From contig NZ_CP102589.1 in NCBI RefSeq assembly GCF_032818155.1, positions 2,032,001 to 2,096,000 of the forward strand: a DNA stretch of 64,000 bases, in the 5' to 3' direction. Source of the DNA: Niallia taxi. Its GTDB lineage: Bacteria > Bacillota > Bacilli > Bacillales > Cytobacillaceae. Position numbers and translations under genes: made by a program. Shown in pieces: positions 44,852 to 53,394 of this stretch. How positions within the stretch are numbered: the first letter of the stretch is position 1; each line of letters starts with the position of its first letter. The notes under the pieces were generated by a model, which saw only the letters and a list, made by a program, of their open reading frames with translations, had not been told where the DNA came from and searched no databases.

Positions 44852-46393
44852 ATGAGAGAAAAAGAGGATCATATATTATTTGAAATCAATTCAACATTAA
44901 CGAATAAAAGTACACAATCACATATCCAACACAGCTTTTTTGTGCCGGAAGATACGGACGAAATTTATGTGGATTTTTCTTTTGACCCACCACATCAAAC
45001 AGATATAAATGAAAATAACCGATTAAGTGAAGAAGCTGCTACCTATTATGAAGCAAAGCTTTCACAAAATGAATTAATTAGAAACCTGCTCACAATATCC
45101 ATTGATGATGCTGATGGCTTTAGAGGGGCGCGTCATTATCATTCACCTATCCAACATCATATGCTTAGTGAGTTTAATTCAACTGCAGGATTCCTTAATA
45201 AAAGAAATCCTGCCGGGCTATGGTCTGTTACGGTAAGCATTCATGCATTGGTAACAGAGAGCTGTACATATAAGCTTCGTATATATAAAAGGCACCATTT
45301 GGGATCCGAAACGGTGATACCGTGGCAAGATAGGCCGTTAAATAAACAAATAATAGATAATGACTCAAGTATTCCAGCATATCCCCCTCTAGAAGGTCCT
45401 GTGAGGTGGGTACCATCTGAATTGCATACACATACATTTCATAGTGATGGGAAACAGTCACTGTTGGAAATGGTAGAAGCTGCTAAGGAAATGGGCCTTA
45501 AAGCAGTCGTTATGACAGATCATAATACTATCAGCCCTTTTGAGGGAATCGAACAAGCAGAAGATCAAACAGGTCTGAATATTCTGTATGGTTTGGAATG
45601 GACGACATTTTACGGACACCTACTAACGATAGGATATGATTCGCCAGCCTACACGGATTGGCGAGTAATTGGACCATTAGATATTGAAAAAGGTATTAAA
45701 AGCATTCGGCATCATGGTGCCTTGGTTGGAATAGCCCACCCGTTTCGGATCGGTAACCCAATCGGGACAGGCTGTCACTGGGAATTCCCTGTCGAATCCA
45801 TTAATGTCGTTGATTTTATAGAAGTTTGGAATTCCACAAGACCAGGGTCGAAAGCCTATAATCAGCGGGCCTTTTTATATTGGACAGACTTGTTGAATAA
45901 AGGCTATAGAATAACAGCAACTGCAGGAAGGGATTGGCATCATAATGAAGAAATAAATCCTTTACCTGCAATTACGTATGTACAAATGTCTCAAGGCAGT
46001 GCAGCAAAAGATACGTTCAGAACTGCTTTTTTACAGTCTATCCGTGGAGGGCGAATCAGTATTTCATATGGAAAACCACTTGAACTTATCGTAAAGCACG
46101 AGGACATGACTTATAGTGTTGGTGATGTACTTGATAGAGTGGAAAATCAACCGTTAATTGTACAAGTTTCATCAGAGGGATGGGAATATAATAGCCGCAT
46201 TGATAGTAATAATGCTGTCTTGGTTATAGTAACAAATACTGGAGAAATACTACATGGCAGCCCTGGGCTGTTACAACTTCAAGCTGAAATAAAGGAAACA
46301 GATGTAAAATGGATTCGATCAGAATTATATGCTTCCATTGATAATGGCACCCCAGAGCTGGTCGCTTTTACTAATCCTATTTATATAAGGTGA
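44852..46393 (+). CDS. PHP-domain metallohydrolase, CehA/McbA family
   Basis: A 513-residue protein. An N-terminal beta domain (about 1-180) precedes the PHP domain: SELHTHTFHSDGKQSLLEMV at about 189-208 with the first metal-binding HxH, MTDHNTISP with D and H, GLEWTTFYGHLL, GIAHPFRIG and TAGRDWHHNEEINP. This is the CehA/McbA type, whose members hydrolyse phosphoesters or, in two cases, carbaryl. It has no signal peptide, so it acts on the imported compound. It is the last gene of the operon, and a long hairpin follows. Confidence 0.87.
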   Translation: MREKEDHILFEINSTLTNKSTQSHIQHSFFVPEDTDEIYVDFSFDPPHQTDINENNRLSEEAATYYEAKLSQNELIRNLLTISIDDADGFRGARHYHSPIQHHMLSEFNSTAGFLNKRNPAGLWSVTVSIHALVTESCTYKLRIYKRHHLGSETVIPWQDRPLNKQIIDNDSSIPAYPPLEGPVRWVPSELHTHTFHSDGKQSLLEMVEAAKEMGLKAVVMTDHNTISPFEGIEQAEDQTGLNILYGLEWTTFYGHLLTIGYDSPAYTDWRVIGPLDIEKGIKSIRHHGALVGIAHPFRIGNPIGTGCHWEFPVESINVVDFIEVWNSTRPGSKAYNQRAFLYWTDLLNKGYRITATAGRDWHHNEEINPLPAITYVQMSQGSAAKDTFRTAFLQSIRGGRISISYGKPLELIVKHEDMTYSVGDVLDRVENQPLIVQVSSEGWEYNSRIDSNNAVLVIVTNTGEILHGSPGLLQLQAEIKETDVKWIRSELYASIDNGTPELVAFTNPIYIR

Positions 46394-46408
46394 AATACCT
46401 GTAGTTAA

Positions 46409-46459
46409 GAAATGAGTAGGATGAGTCCGCTAGGGAGCCAGACTCATCCTATTCATTTC
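46409..46459 (+). repeat. 19-bp hairpin at the end of the ABC-PHP operon
   Basis: GAAATGAGTAGGATGAGTC (46409-46427) pairs with GACTCATCCTATTCATTTC (46441-46459) at all but one position, where a G-T pair forms, around 13 bases. There is no clean T run after it. It probably marks or protects the 3' end of the operon message. Confidence 0.75.
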
Positions 46460-46605
46460 CAGTTTCGTTTAGAAAAAATAGTCTGCATACTCCCGTTCTA
46501 TTTCCTGCATGAATCCTATTCAAACTACAATTCCTTCTTCAAAAATATCATTTTATTATGCTTACAATTAAGTGTTAGGACAAAGTCTACTTCTTTGACA
46601 AAATA

Positions 46606-46624
46606 AACTTACTAATGGTAAGTT
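46606..46624 (+). promoter_or_regulatory. Palindromic operator before nitroreductase gene
   Basis: AACTTAC-TAATG-GTAAGTT is a perfect inverted repeat with seven-base arms, shortly after TTGACA (46595-46600) and about 50 bases before the start codon. Position and symmetry suggest a repressor site. MarR- or HxlR-type regulators of quinone and nitro stress often control such enzymes. No regulator gene is adjacent. Confidence 0.6.
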
Positions 46625-46673
46625 AGTTATTATATACAATTTGTAAATATACATTATGAGGAGTGAAATAAAA

Positions 46674-47288
46674 ATGTCACAATTAGAACAAGTTATAAGA
46701 AGCCGCAAATCAGTTAGGGCCTATGACCCTGAATTTAAAATAGAAAAGAAAGAACTGGAAGAAATTTTAGAAATTGCTTCTAGTGCACCTTCCTCAAGTA
46801 ATTTACAAGCTTGGAGATTTATTGTTATCCAAGATCAAGAGAAGAAAAAGGAATTAGTACCATTTGGAAACAACCAAGCTGCAATTGATGCATCCTCGGC
46901 TATTATCGCAGTAATTGGAGATGCAGAAGCATATAAAAATGCTCAGGAAATTTATGCACAAAACGTTGATCTAGGCTATATGGAACAAGCTATTGCTGAG
47001 ACATATGCTACTAATACATATAATTCCTATTCTAAGCTTCCACAGCAAGTGTTATCTCAATTTGCTAGCTATGATGCTGGATTAATCTCTATGCAAATTC
47101 TTTTATTAGCAAAAGATCGTGGATATGACACGTTAGTTATGGGCGGATTTGATAAAGTGGATTTTGCAAAGCGATTTGAATTACCAGAGAATCAATTCCC
47201 AATCGCACTTATTGCTCTTGGAAAAGCAAAAGCGCCTGCATTTAATTCTAGTCGTTTACCTCTCGAAAAAATTGTGACGTTTTATTGA
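46674..47288 (+). CDS. Nitroreductase family NAD(P)H oxidoreductase
   Basis: A 204-residue flavoprotein of the nitroreductase family, with RSRKSVRAYDPEFKIEKKE at the start, then EIASSAPSSSNLQAWRFIVI and VMGGFDKVDFAKRFELPENQ. It probably reduces quinones or nitroaromatics. ATG at 46674 is chosen behind AGGAGTGA; the upstream ATG includes that site. It is a stand-alone gene with a palindromic operator before it and a terminator after it. It is related to, but clearly different from, the gene at 16598-17185. Confidence 0.9.
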   Translation: MSQLEQVIRSRKSVRAYDPEFKIEKKELEEILEIASSAPSSSNLQAWRFIVIQDQEKKKELVPFGNNQAAIDASSAIIAVIGDAEAYKNAQEIYAQNVDLGYMEQAIAETYATNTYNSYSKLPQQVLSQFASYDAGLISMQILLLAKDRGYDTLVMGGFDKVDFAKRFELPENQFPIALIALGKAKAPAFNSSRLPLEKIVTFY

Positions 47289-47314
47289 TAATAAAGAAAG
47301 GCTATTTGCATGAG

Positions 47315-47346
47315 AAGACTATTCTGAGTAAATAGTCTTTTTTTTG
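47315..47346 (+). terminator. Intrinsic terminator
   Basis: AAGACTATT and AATAGTCTT pair perfectly around a seven-base loop, followed by a long T run. Confidence 0.9.
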
Positions 47347-47507
47347 TAAAATATTGTTGTTTTTACAGTAATCACACTTTTTACTGTTCATAATTTGTGG
47401 CTCAGTCACTTTGGCGGGAAAGCCTGACATGGATTTGTTTATGAGTTTTTAGAAAAAGAAGGTAATTTAGTTTTTGTGAAAGAAGTTATAGAAAAGGAGG
47501 TAATCGT

Positions 47508-48002
47508 GTGGGCTATGTATCTGATTTAAGAAAAATAATTGGTAAACACCCAATTATTACGGTCGGTGCGACCATCATTATTGTGAATGAGCAGGGAGAA
47601 ATTCTATTCCAGCATCGGTCCGATACACTTGATTGGGGATTGCCGGGAGGAGCATTAGAGCTAACTGAAACACTAGAAGAAACTGCATTGAGAGAGTTAA
47701 AGGAAGAAACAGGTCTATTGTCAGAAGAGTTTGCGTTAATTGCTGCTTTTTCAGGGCCGGATTATTACTACCGTTATCCAAATGGTGATGAGACATATAG
47801 TGTGATTCATTTGTATCACGGAAAAAGGGTAAGCGGCCAGCTTGAAATGACTGATGGAGAAAGCTTGGACCTTCAATACTTCGCAAAAGATAAACTACCT
47901 GAAAAAATAGAAAAGCGGGCGAAAGCTTTATTAAGTGCTGCAGGTGATAAGCTTTGGAAGCTTGAATCTTCTTTTTCAAAAGGTGGTAGGAAAACTGAAT
48001 AA
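47508..48002 (+). CDS. NUDIX hydrolase
   Basis: A 164-residue NUDIX protein. The Nudix box is complete: GGALELTETLEETALRELKE followed by ETGL, with the Glu residues that bind magnesium. The upstream FQHRSDTLDWGLPGG is typical of the family. It hydrolyses some nucleoside diphosphate derivative; substrate not predictable. The start is GTG at 47508 behind AAAGGAGGT. Its 3' end overlaps a possible small membrane-protein gene. Confidence 0.9.
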   Translation: MGYVSDLRKIIGKHPIITVGATIIIVNEQGEILFQHRSDTLDWGLPGGALELTETLEETALRELKEETGLLSEEFALIAAFSGPDYYYRYPNGDETYSVIHLYHGKRVSGQLEMTDGESLDLQYFAKDKLPEKIEKRAKALLSAAGDKLWKLESSFSKGGRKTE

Positions 48003-48159
48003 GTTAAATTTATTATTAAAAATGATTATCACTGTATTAGGAGTCTTTTTAATCATCAAATCAGATCATCATAGTTCCTTGTATGTGTTTTTTGTTGTTA
48101 TTGTAATTGGATATCTTATCTATGATTCTATTACAGCTCCAAAAAGTAATAGTAAATAA
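47995..48159 (+). CDS. Putative small two-helix membrane protein
   Basis: A frame of about 54 residues with two hydrophobic segments (LLLKMIITVLGVFLIIKS and LYVFFVVIVIGYLIYDSI) and a polar end (APKSNSK). No standard start fits well: CTG at 47995 lies eight bases after AGGTGG and overlaps the end of the NUDIX gene, while ATG at 48022 lacks a ribosome binding site and would trim the first helix. The two-helix pattern and the terminator right after it support a real gene. Start is uncertain. Confidence 0.55.
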   Translation: MNKLNLLLKMIITVLGVFLIIKSDHHSSLYVFFVVIVIGYLIYDSITAPKSNSK

Positions 48160-48180
48160 TCAGTACATAATAGTTCATTC

Positions 48181-48207
48181 AAGAGTCTTATAAAGGCTCT
48201 TTTTTTG
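48181..48207 (+). terminator. Intrinsic terminator
   Basis: AAGAGTC and GGCTCTT pair (one G-T pair) around seven bases, followed by six T residues. Confidence 0.8.
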
Positions 48208-48285
48208 TTTCAGCTTGATTAGATGAACATGCGAAATTAATATATAATAGTAAAAAATACTTTATACATCGCTTAGGAGAATAAG

Positions 48286-48735
48286 ATGAATTGGAAAATA
48301 AAAGCATTTAATGAGTTAACTGCAAATGAGGTCTACACTATTTTACAAGAAAGAACGGCTGTATTTGTTGTCGAGCAAAACTGTCCTTATTTAGAGGTGG
48401 ATGGGAAAGACATAGAGTCCTTTCATCTTCTTGCTGAAAAGAATGGAGAAATTGCCGCATATTGCAGAGTTTTGCCTGCCGGAATTTCTTATGAGGAAGC
48501 ATCAATTGGCAGGGTGCTTGTAAAAAAAGAATACAGAGGACATGGTCTAGCATATGACTTGCTGAATAAGGCGATTGCGTTTATAAGAGATGAATTAAAG
48601 GAGCCTGCCATAAAAATTTCAGCACAAAGCCATTTAGAAAAATTTTATGCTTCCTTCGGCTTTAAAGCCACCTCAAGTGAGTACCTGGAGGATGATATTC
48701 CTCATATTGATATGCTGCTTTTCTTTGCAGAATAA
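48286..48735 (+). CDS. GNAT acetyltransferase, ElaA-like
   Basis: A 149-residue N-acetyltransferase. It follows the ElaA pattern: ERTAVFVVEQNCPYLEVDGK near residue 22, AYCRVLPAG, the acetyl-CoA loop GRVLVKKEYRGHGLAYDLL, and SAQSHLEKFYASFGF near 115. The acceptor is unknown. TAGGAGAATAAG precedes the ATG. It lies just before the glycosidase remnant and is not obviously in an operon. Confidence 0.88.
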   Translation: MNWKIKAFNELTANEVYTILQERTAVFVVEQNCPYLEVDGKDIESFHLLAEKNGEIAAYCRVLPAGISYEEASIGRVLVKKEYRGHGLAYDLLNKAIAFIRDELKEPAIKISAQSHLEKFYASFGFKATSSEYLEDDIPHIDMLLFFAE

Positions 48736-48754
48736 TAGATTCCTGTTTAGAAGA

Positions 48755-48895
48755 GGAGGGAGAGAGTGTGAATCTTGGGAGCTATATGATCCTAATGACA
48801 AGAACTTCTCCCCGTACGGAAGCCATTTAATCAACAGCTATTGTCACGCATGGAGCTGTACACCGACATATTTAATCCGAAAATATGATTTATAA
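48755..48895 (+). pseudogene. C-terminal fragment of a six-hairpin glycosidase
   Basis: A frame without a start codon of its own encodes CESWELYDPNDKNFSPYG followed by SHLINSYCHAWSCTPTYLIR and KYDL, then a stop. The motifs W-E-x-Y-D-P and CHAWSCTPxYxIRK are typical of the extreme C-terminus of six-hairpin (GH78-like or related) glycosidases. The 5' bulk of the gene is missing; upstream lies the intact GNAT gene. A perfect terminator follows five bases after the stop, as expected for a former gene end. Confidence 0.6.
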
Positions 48896-48899
48896 GAGG

Positions 48900-48933
48900 A
48901 CAGAGACAATCACTAGTGATTGTCTCTGTTTTT
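48900..48933 (+). terminator. Intrinsic terminator of the lost glycosidase gene
   Basis: ACAGAGACAATCAC and GTGATTGTCTCTGT pair perfectly with a two-base loop, followed by TTTT. It may now end the GNAT transcript. Confidence 0.88.
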
Positions 48934-49017
48934 CATAGAAAAGTAGATAAAGTATATCTTATCTTCCGCTATTATGGTAATTTAAAATATAGAAAAATAT
49001 GCAATTTGAGGTGGAAA

Positions 49018-49569
49018 ATGGATTCGGAATGGAAGGCGATTTTACGGTTTTTAGGCATTTCGTTTTATGCTCTATATTATACAGGCTGTTTTATTATCAT
49101 TAAAGCGTCTCAATCAACCTATAATATTGTAAATATAACAATAATAGTTTTGCCGATACTTATTGTTTTGATTATGAATTATCTTAGGAAAAAACGCCAA
49201 AAGACAACTACATTTAAATATATGAAAGCGGTGCTTCTATATAGCATTGCTCCAATTATTTGTCTTTACCTGCTCACAGTTAATGAATATAAATCTATTT
49301 TCACTACTGAAAAATGGCTGGAGCAGGAGACAGAAAGAACCTTTATGATAGATAATTTATTAAAGGAGCATCCTTTAAAGGGCGAACAGAAAAAAGACAT
49401 AATTTCCCTGTTAGGTCAAGAAACAGCAGAAGCAAATTTTAAAGAAAAGGATAATATGGTTTACCTGCTCGGTGCTGAACGTGGTTTTATTTCAATGGAT
49501 ACTGAGTGGCTTATTATTCATTTTAATGATGAAAACATTGCAGATAAGGTGGAGGTTGTTTCCTCTTAA
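49018..49569 (+). CDS. Hypothetical membrane protein
   Basis: A 183-residue protein with three N-terminal hydrophobic segments (FLGISFYALYYTGCFIIIKA, IVNITIIVLPILIVLIMNYL, AVLLYSIAPIICLYLLTV), then a soluble part (LLKEHPLKGEQKKDIISLLG, then YLLGAERGFISMDTEWLIIH). The soluble part recalls the small BamE/SmpA-like lipoprotein fold (LG...YLG...DxEWLxIxF), which is inference. ATG at 49018 follows GAGGTGG; the longer frame upstream has no such site. Function is unknown. Confidence 0.65.
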   Translation: MDSEWKAILRFLGISFYALYYTGCFIIIKASQSTYNIVNITIIVLPILIVLIMNYLRKKRQKTTTFKYMKAVLLYSIAPIICLYLLTVNEYKSIFTTEKWLEQETERTFMIDNLLKEHPLKGEQKKDIISLLGQETAEANFKEKDNMVYLLGAERGFISMDTEWLIIHFNDENIADKVEVVSS

Positions 49570-49941
49570 TAGAACTTAAAAAATATTAGTTTTTCTGCAT
49601 CTGAGGCGCTGCATATGTTCCCTATATATAAGTCTGTAAAGCATGGTTTAATAGTTGACCATGCTTTTTTGTTTGATAAGTATTAAAGCGCATACATTCC
49701 GTGCTGATATTAATCGTTTTTTTAAAATAAAGCGCTAATCACATGATATACTTAATAAAAAGCGGGAAGGAGGCAGATAACCAATTTGCTATGCTGCCAA
49801 ACAGAATAACATGAAAGCGTTTTTTTGCAACTTAGTCCATACATAGGCTGTAGCATTCATTCCTTTTAACTGAAATTACATGTATCTGCTTCAAGGCCAA
49901 TACATACTTAACACATCTTTTCACTGGCAGGGGGTATATCA
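49570..49941. other. Intergenic region upstream of the yesN-like gene
   Basis: A 372-base gap. It contains the terminator at 49638-49671 and then the promoter region of the two-component genes. A possible -10 (TATACT near 49748) was seen without a clear -35. No reading frame with a good ribosome binding site is present. Confidence 0.45.
49638..49671 (+). terminator. Intrinsic terminator
   Basis: AAAGCATGGT and ACCATGCTTT pair perfectly around ten bases, followed by T residues. It ends the hypothetical membrane protein gene. Confidence 0.85.
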
Positions 49942-51453
49942 ATGGCAATAGAACGGGGCCGATTGCTGATTGTAGATGATGAAATATTAATACGGCAGGG
50001 GATTAAGCATTACATCAATTGGGAACAGGAAGGTTTTGAGATTGTCGGGGAAGCTGCACATGGGAAGGAAGCACTTGAACTGATCGAGGTTGTTAAACCA
50101 GATATAATCCTTACAGATATTGTTATGCCAATTATGGATGGCGAAGAGCTGACGAGAATATTGAAGGAACAATATCCTCAGATTGGAGTGATTGTCTTAA
50201 GCAGTTTTGGGGATTTTGATTACGTCCGCTCCACTTTTCAAAATGGTGTGCTCGATTATATTCTAAAGCCAAAGCTTAATTCGGACAGCTTACTAACGGC
50301 TTTAAGAAAAATGAAGCAGCAAATAGCAGGACAAAAGCTGCCGGAAAAGAACGAAGGAAATTCTTATATAGAACAGTCGATTCGTAAGATGCTGTCAGGC
50401 TATGACATAGAAAAACATTGCGACAAAATAGCTGCCATATTTCCAGCCGAAAATTACTGGTTAGCTGCCATTCAAACTACGGGCGAGCAAGTACACATGG
50501 ATACTTTCAAAACAGAAATAATCAGTGGTTTGAAAGGACGCGGCTTTACATGCTTTATGGAAAAGGACATTGCCATTATTAATGGCAATAATGTGCAGCA
50601 ATTACAAGCTTTTTTTGAAGGAATGGCTAGCGAGCATATGGAGTTACGTGTTGTTTTAACAGATTCATTCGATGACTTTACATTAATCGGCAAGCATTAT
50701 AAAGATACATTAGTGAAATTAATAAATACTAGATTTTATTTTCCAGAGATTCCTGTTTTAACAACACAAGTTTTTTCTGAGAAAACCCCTGAATTAGAAG
50801 CATTTCACCTAGATTGGTTTATAAGTGAGTTTAAAGGTAAACGCTTTGATACGGCTTTATCATATGTAGAGGAGTATGCTGCAAATATTTCTAGTAATTT
50901 CATGCTTGATGTCTATGAATACAAGTCTTTTTTCAGCAATATTATCTTTAATATTACGATTTTACTTGGAAACATGGAATATGATGTAAAAAAACTGGAG
51001 CAGGAAAAATATACGTATTTGCGCGGAATCGAGGAAGCAGCAACTGCTGATCAAGTAGGGCTACAACTGCAGCGATTTTTGATAGAAGCGAAAAGAACGA
51101 TTGATGTGTTGCTTGAACAACCAGACAGTATAAATATAAAAAGAATTATTTCCTATCTAAATGAACATTTTCAAGAACAGCTGACACTAACAAATGTAGC
51201 AAATCACTTTCACTTTAATCCATCCTATTTGTCCAGTTATTTTTCCACACATATGAAGGAAGGCTTTAGCGAATATCTTAACAGAATCAGGATCGAAGAG
51301 GCGTCTAAGCTTCTTACGGCTGGAACGGAGCCAATTTCAGAGATTAGTGGCATTGTCGGTTATTCCGATCACAGTTATTTCTGTAAAGTATTCAAAAAAA
51401 TGAAAGGGCTATCACCAAGTCAATTTAGACGTAAACAATGGGTGGAGAAGTGA
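49942..51453 (+). CDS. Response regulator with AraC output (YesN-like)
   Basis: A 503-residue regulator. The receiver domain (1-120) has the acidic pair in LLIVDDEILI, the phosphoacceptor Asp 59 in DIILTDIVMP and the Lys in YILKPKLN. A long middle part is followed by two AraC helix-turn-helix units at about 410-500 (LTNVANHFHFNPSYLSSYFS, then GYSDHSYFCKVFKKMKGLSP). It pairs with the sensor kinase ten bases downstream and likely activates the ABC-lacZ genes after them. GCAGGGGGT precedes the ATG. Confidence 0.9.
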   Translation: MAIERGRLLIVDDEILIRQGIKHYINWEQEGFEIVGEAAHGKEALELIEVVKPDIILTDIVMPIMDGEELTRILKEQYPQIGVIVLSSFGDFDYVRSTFQNGVLDYILKPKLNSDSLLTALRKMKQQIAGQKLPEKNEGNSYIEQSIRKMLSGYDIEKHCDKIAAIFPAENYWLAAIQTTGEQVHMDTFKTEIISGLKGRGFTCFMEKDIAIINGNNVQQLQAFFEGMASEHMELRVVLTDSFDDFTLIGKHYKDTLVKLINTRFYFPEIPVLTTQVFSEKTPELEAFHLDWFISEFKGKRFDTALSYVEEYAANISSNFMLDVYEYKSFFSNIIFNITILLGNMEYDVKKLEQEKYTYLRGIEEAATADQVGLQLQRFLIEAKRTIDVLLEQPDSINIKRIISYLNEHFQEQLTLTNVANHFHFNPSYLSSYFSTHMKEGFSEYLNRIRIEEASKLLTAGTEPISEISGIVGYSDHSYFCKVFKKMKGLSPSQFRRKQWVEK

Positions 51454-51463
51454 TGACTAAACG

Positions 51464-53230
51464 ATGAATCTTATACCAGAACGATTTAAACACAGCAATC
51501 TATTCATCACAATGTCACTAATTACGGTCATTATCATTATCATCGTTTCTATAACGATAACATGGACAACAATCCGCATGAGTGAACAATTCTTTTTTGA
51601 AAAGTTCAGCATAACAAATGCGAAGGTTATGGACCAGGTGAAGGATAGTTATGAGAAATATCACTATTCTGTCGTCATTGCTTCAAATAATTTGCAGCAA
51701 AGCATTGCTATCAGAGACATGCTGACAGAAAAAAAAGAATCTAATATCGAGCGGTTTCAGTCCATATACGGACTGAGTGAGCTTATTCGGCGTATTGAAC
51801 CTAATTTAGCTGCATATGAGGTTGGGATAATTGTAGCAGGGGAAAACGGTTTAAGCTACGCAACAAATGACAGGTCCTTTTGGCCAATTACAGATGAAGA
51901 GCTGGATAAAAGCAGTTTAGCAAAACAAACAGCCCAAACTCCATTTAAGCTGCAATATCATTATGATTGGCGTCCTAGCAATGATTCAGGCAGTTATCTT
52001 GTTGCTTCTAAGGCATTAGTGAATCGTGCTGGTGAGCAGTACGGGGCAGCATATATATCTATACGAGAAAGTGATTTTCGCAAGTTTTATTCAACCTATA
52101 CTTCTCCAGGTAATAATGTCTTTTTAGTCGATAAAGCTGGCGTTATTGTTTCAAGCAGCCTCACAGAACAAATCGGCCAACACTCAAGTGAGCTGAAGGA
52201 TTATGAAAAGCAGATTGGAACCACTGAAAATAATGATTACGTAATTGGCGATTTCCTAGGAAGAGAACAAATCATTATGATGGAATATATACCTTTCTTT
52301 GATATGTATATGTTTAATATTATCGATAAAGATACTGCATTTGGGAATTTAATAGATAAGAAAAAGATTTTGCTTATTTCGATGGGGATTGTGATTGTTG
52401 CACTATTTATAGTTTTGCTTGCTTCAAGACGGCTGACAAACTCTCTATCTAGTCTTGTTAGACAAATTGAAAGTGCATCAGAATACGATTTTGATGAATA
52501 TGTATCCGTTTCTGGCACATATGAAACACGCAAAATCGGCATTGCCTTTAATTCGATGCTCGATGAATTACATGAATATGTCGATCAGCTTGTTCTGTCA
52601 CAGAAACAGCGCCGAAATGCCGAGCTTGCTGCATTGCAGCAGCAAATCAACCCTCACTTTCTTTACAATACGTTAGCATCAATAAAATTTATTGCAAGTA
52701 AAGGCAATATCGCTGAAACAGATGCAATGATTAACTCCTTGATCTCATTATTACAAAACACGATTGGAAATGTCAGTGAGACGATAACAGTAGAACAAGA
52801 AATGACTAATTTGCGTAACTACGTTTTTATAAATGAAAAACGATACGGTAATAGGATTAAGGTTAATTACTTTATAGCACCAGGCTGTGCTGATATTCTT
52901 GTACCAAAGCTGATACTGCAGCCATTCGTTGAAAATGCTTTTTTTCATGGATTTATTGAAAAGCAGGAAGGCTATATCCATATTCTGATTTGGCAGGAGG
53001 ATGGCAGCTTAATCTGTGAGGTGGTTGATAATGGTGATGGTATGGAAGAGACATACAGCTTAAAACAGCAAACAAAGCGGAAGCAGCAGCTTTTTTCTGG
53101 AATAGGGATAACAAATGTTCATGAACGCATTAAGCTTATTTATGGGGAGCCGTATGGTGTAGAAATTTCAAGTGAGCTTAAAGAAGGAACAAAGATAAGA
53201 ATAACCATGCCGATACAAAAAAAATCATAA
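51464..53230 (+). CDS. Sensor histidine kinase (YesM-like)
   Basis: A 588-residue membrane kinase: helix 1 at about 15-37, an extracellular Cache-like sensor region to about 300, helix 2 (KILLISMGIVIVALFIVLLA), a HAMP domain, then the His_kinase domain with ALQQQINPHFLYNTLASIKF carrying the phosphorylated His, and an ATPase domain with LILQPFVENAFFHGF and DNGDGM. It is of the LytS/YesM type and commonly senses sugars or sugar-loaded binding proteins. The ATG has only a distant GGAG, so translation may be coupled to the regulator gene. Confidence 0.9.
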   Translation: MNLIPERFKHSNLFITMSLITVIIIIIVSITITWTTIRMSEQFFFEKFSITNAKVMDQVKDSYEKYHYSVVIASNNLQQSIAIRDMLTEKKESNIERFQSIYGLSELIRRIEPNLAAYEVGIIVAGENGLSYATNDRSFWPITDEELDKSSLAKQTAQTPFKLQYHYDWRPSNDSGSYLVASKALVNRAGEQYGAAYISIRESDFRKFYSTYTSPGNNVFLVDKAGVIVSSSLTEQIGQHSSELKDYEKQIGTTENNDYVIGDFLGREQIIMMEYIPFFDMYMFNIIDKDTAFGNLIDKKKILLISMGIVIVALFIVLLASRRLTNSLSSLVRQIESASEYDFDEYVSVSGTYETRKIGIAFNSMLDELHEYVDQLVLSQKQRRNAELAALQQQINPHFLYNTLASIKFIASKGNIAETDAMINSLISLLQNTIGNVSETITVEQEMTNLRNYVFINEKRYGNRIKVNYFIAPGCADILVPKLILQPFVENAFFHGFIEKQEGYIHILIWQEDGSLICEVVDNGDGMEETYSLKQQTKRKQQLFSGIGITNVHERIKLIYGEPYGVEISSELKEGTKIRITMPIQKKS

Positions 53231-53345
53231 AATCTAAAAGAAATCCAAATACAAAAATGAAAACGAATTCATATTCTTAAAATAATACAAAAACAAAAAA
53301 ATATCTTCCTAACGGTTTTCCCAAGCAGGATGCTAACATAATAAG

Positions 53346-53365
53346 TGTAAGTGATAACGCTTACA
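53346..53365 (+). promoter_or_regulatory. cre-like palindrome upstream of the lac ABC operon
   Basis: TGTAAGTGATAACGCTTACA has outer arms TGTAAG/CTTACA. Its right part TGATAACGCTTACA (53352-53365) fits the CcpA cre consensus with one mismatch. It lies 30 bases before the binding-protein start, just after a possible -10 (CATAAT), so it would mediate catabolite repression of the operon. Confidence 0.7.
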
Positions 53366-53394
53366 AAAAATGAAGGGTTCTTGGGGGGAAATGG

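Noticed and set aside
49728..49745. cre-like sequence AAAGCGCTAATCACA upstream of the response regulator
   Set aside because: The conserved TG and AA positions before the central CG do not match the cre consensus.
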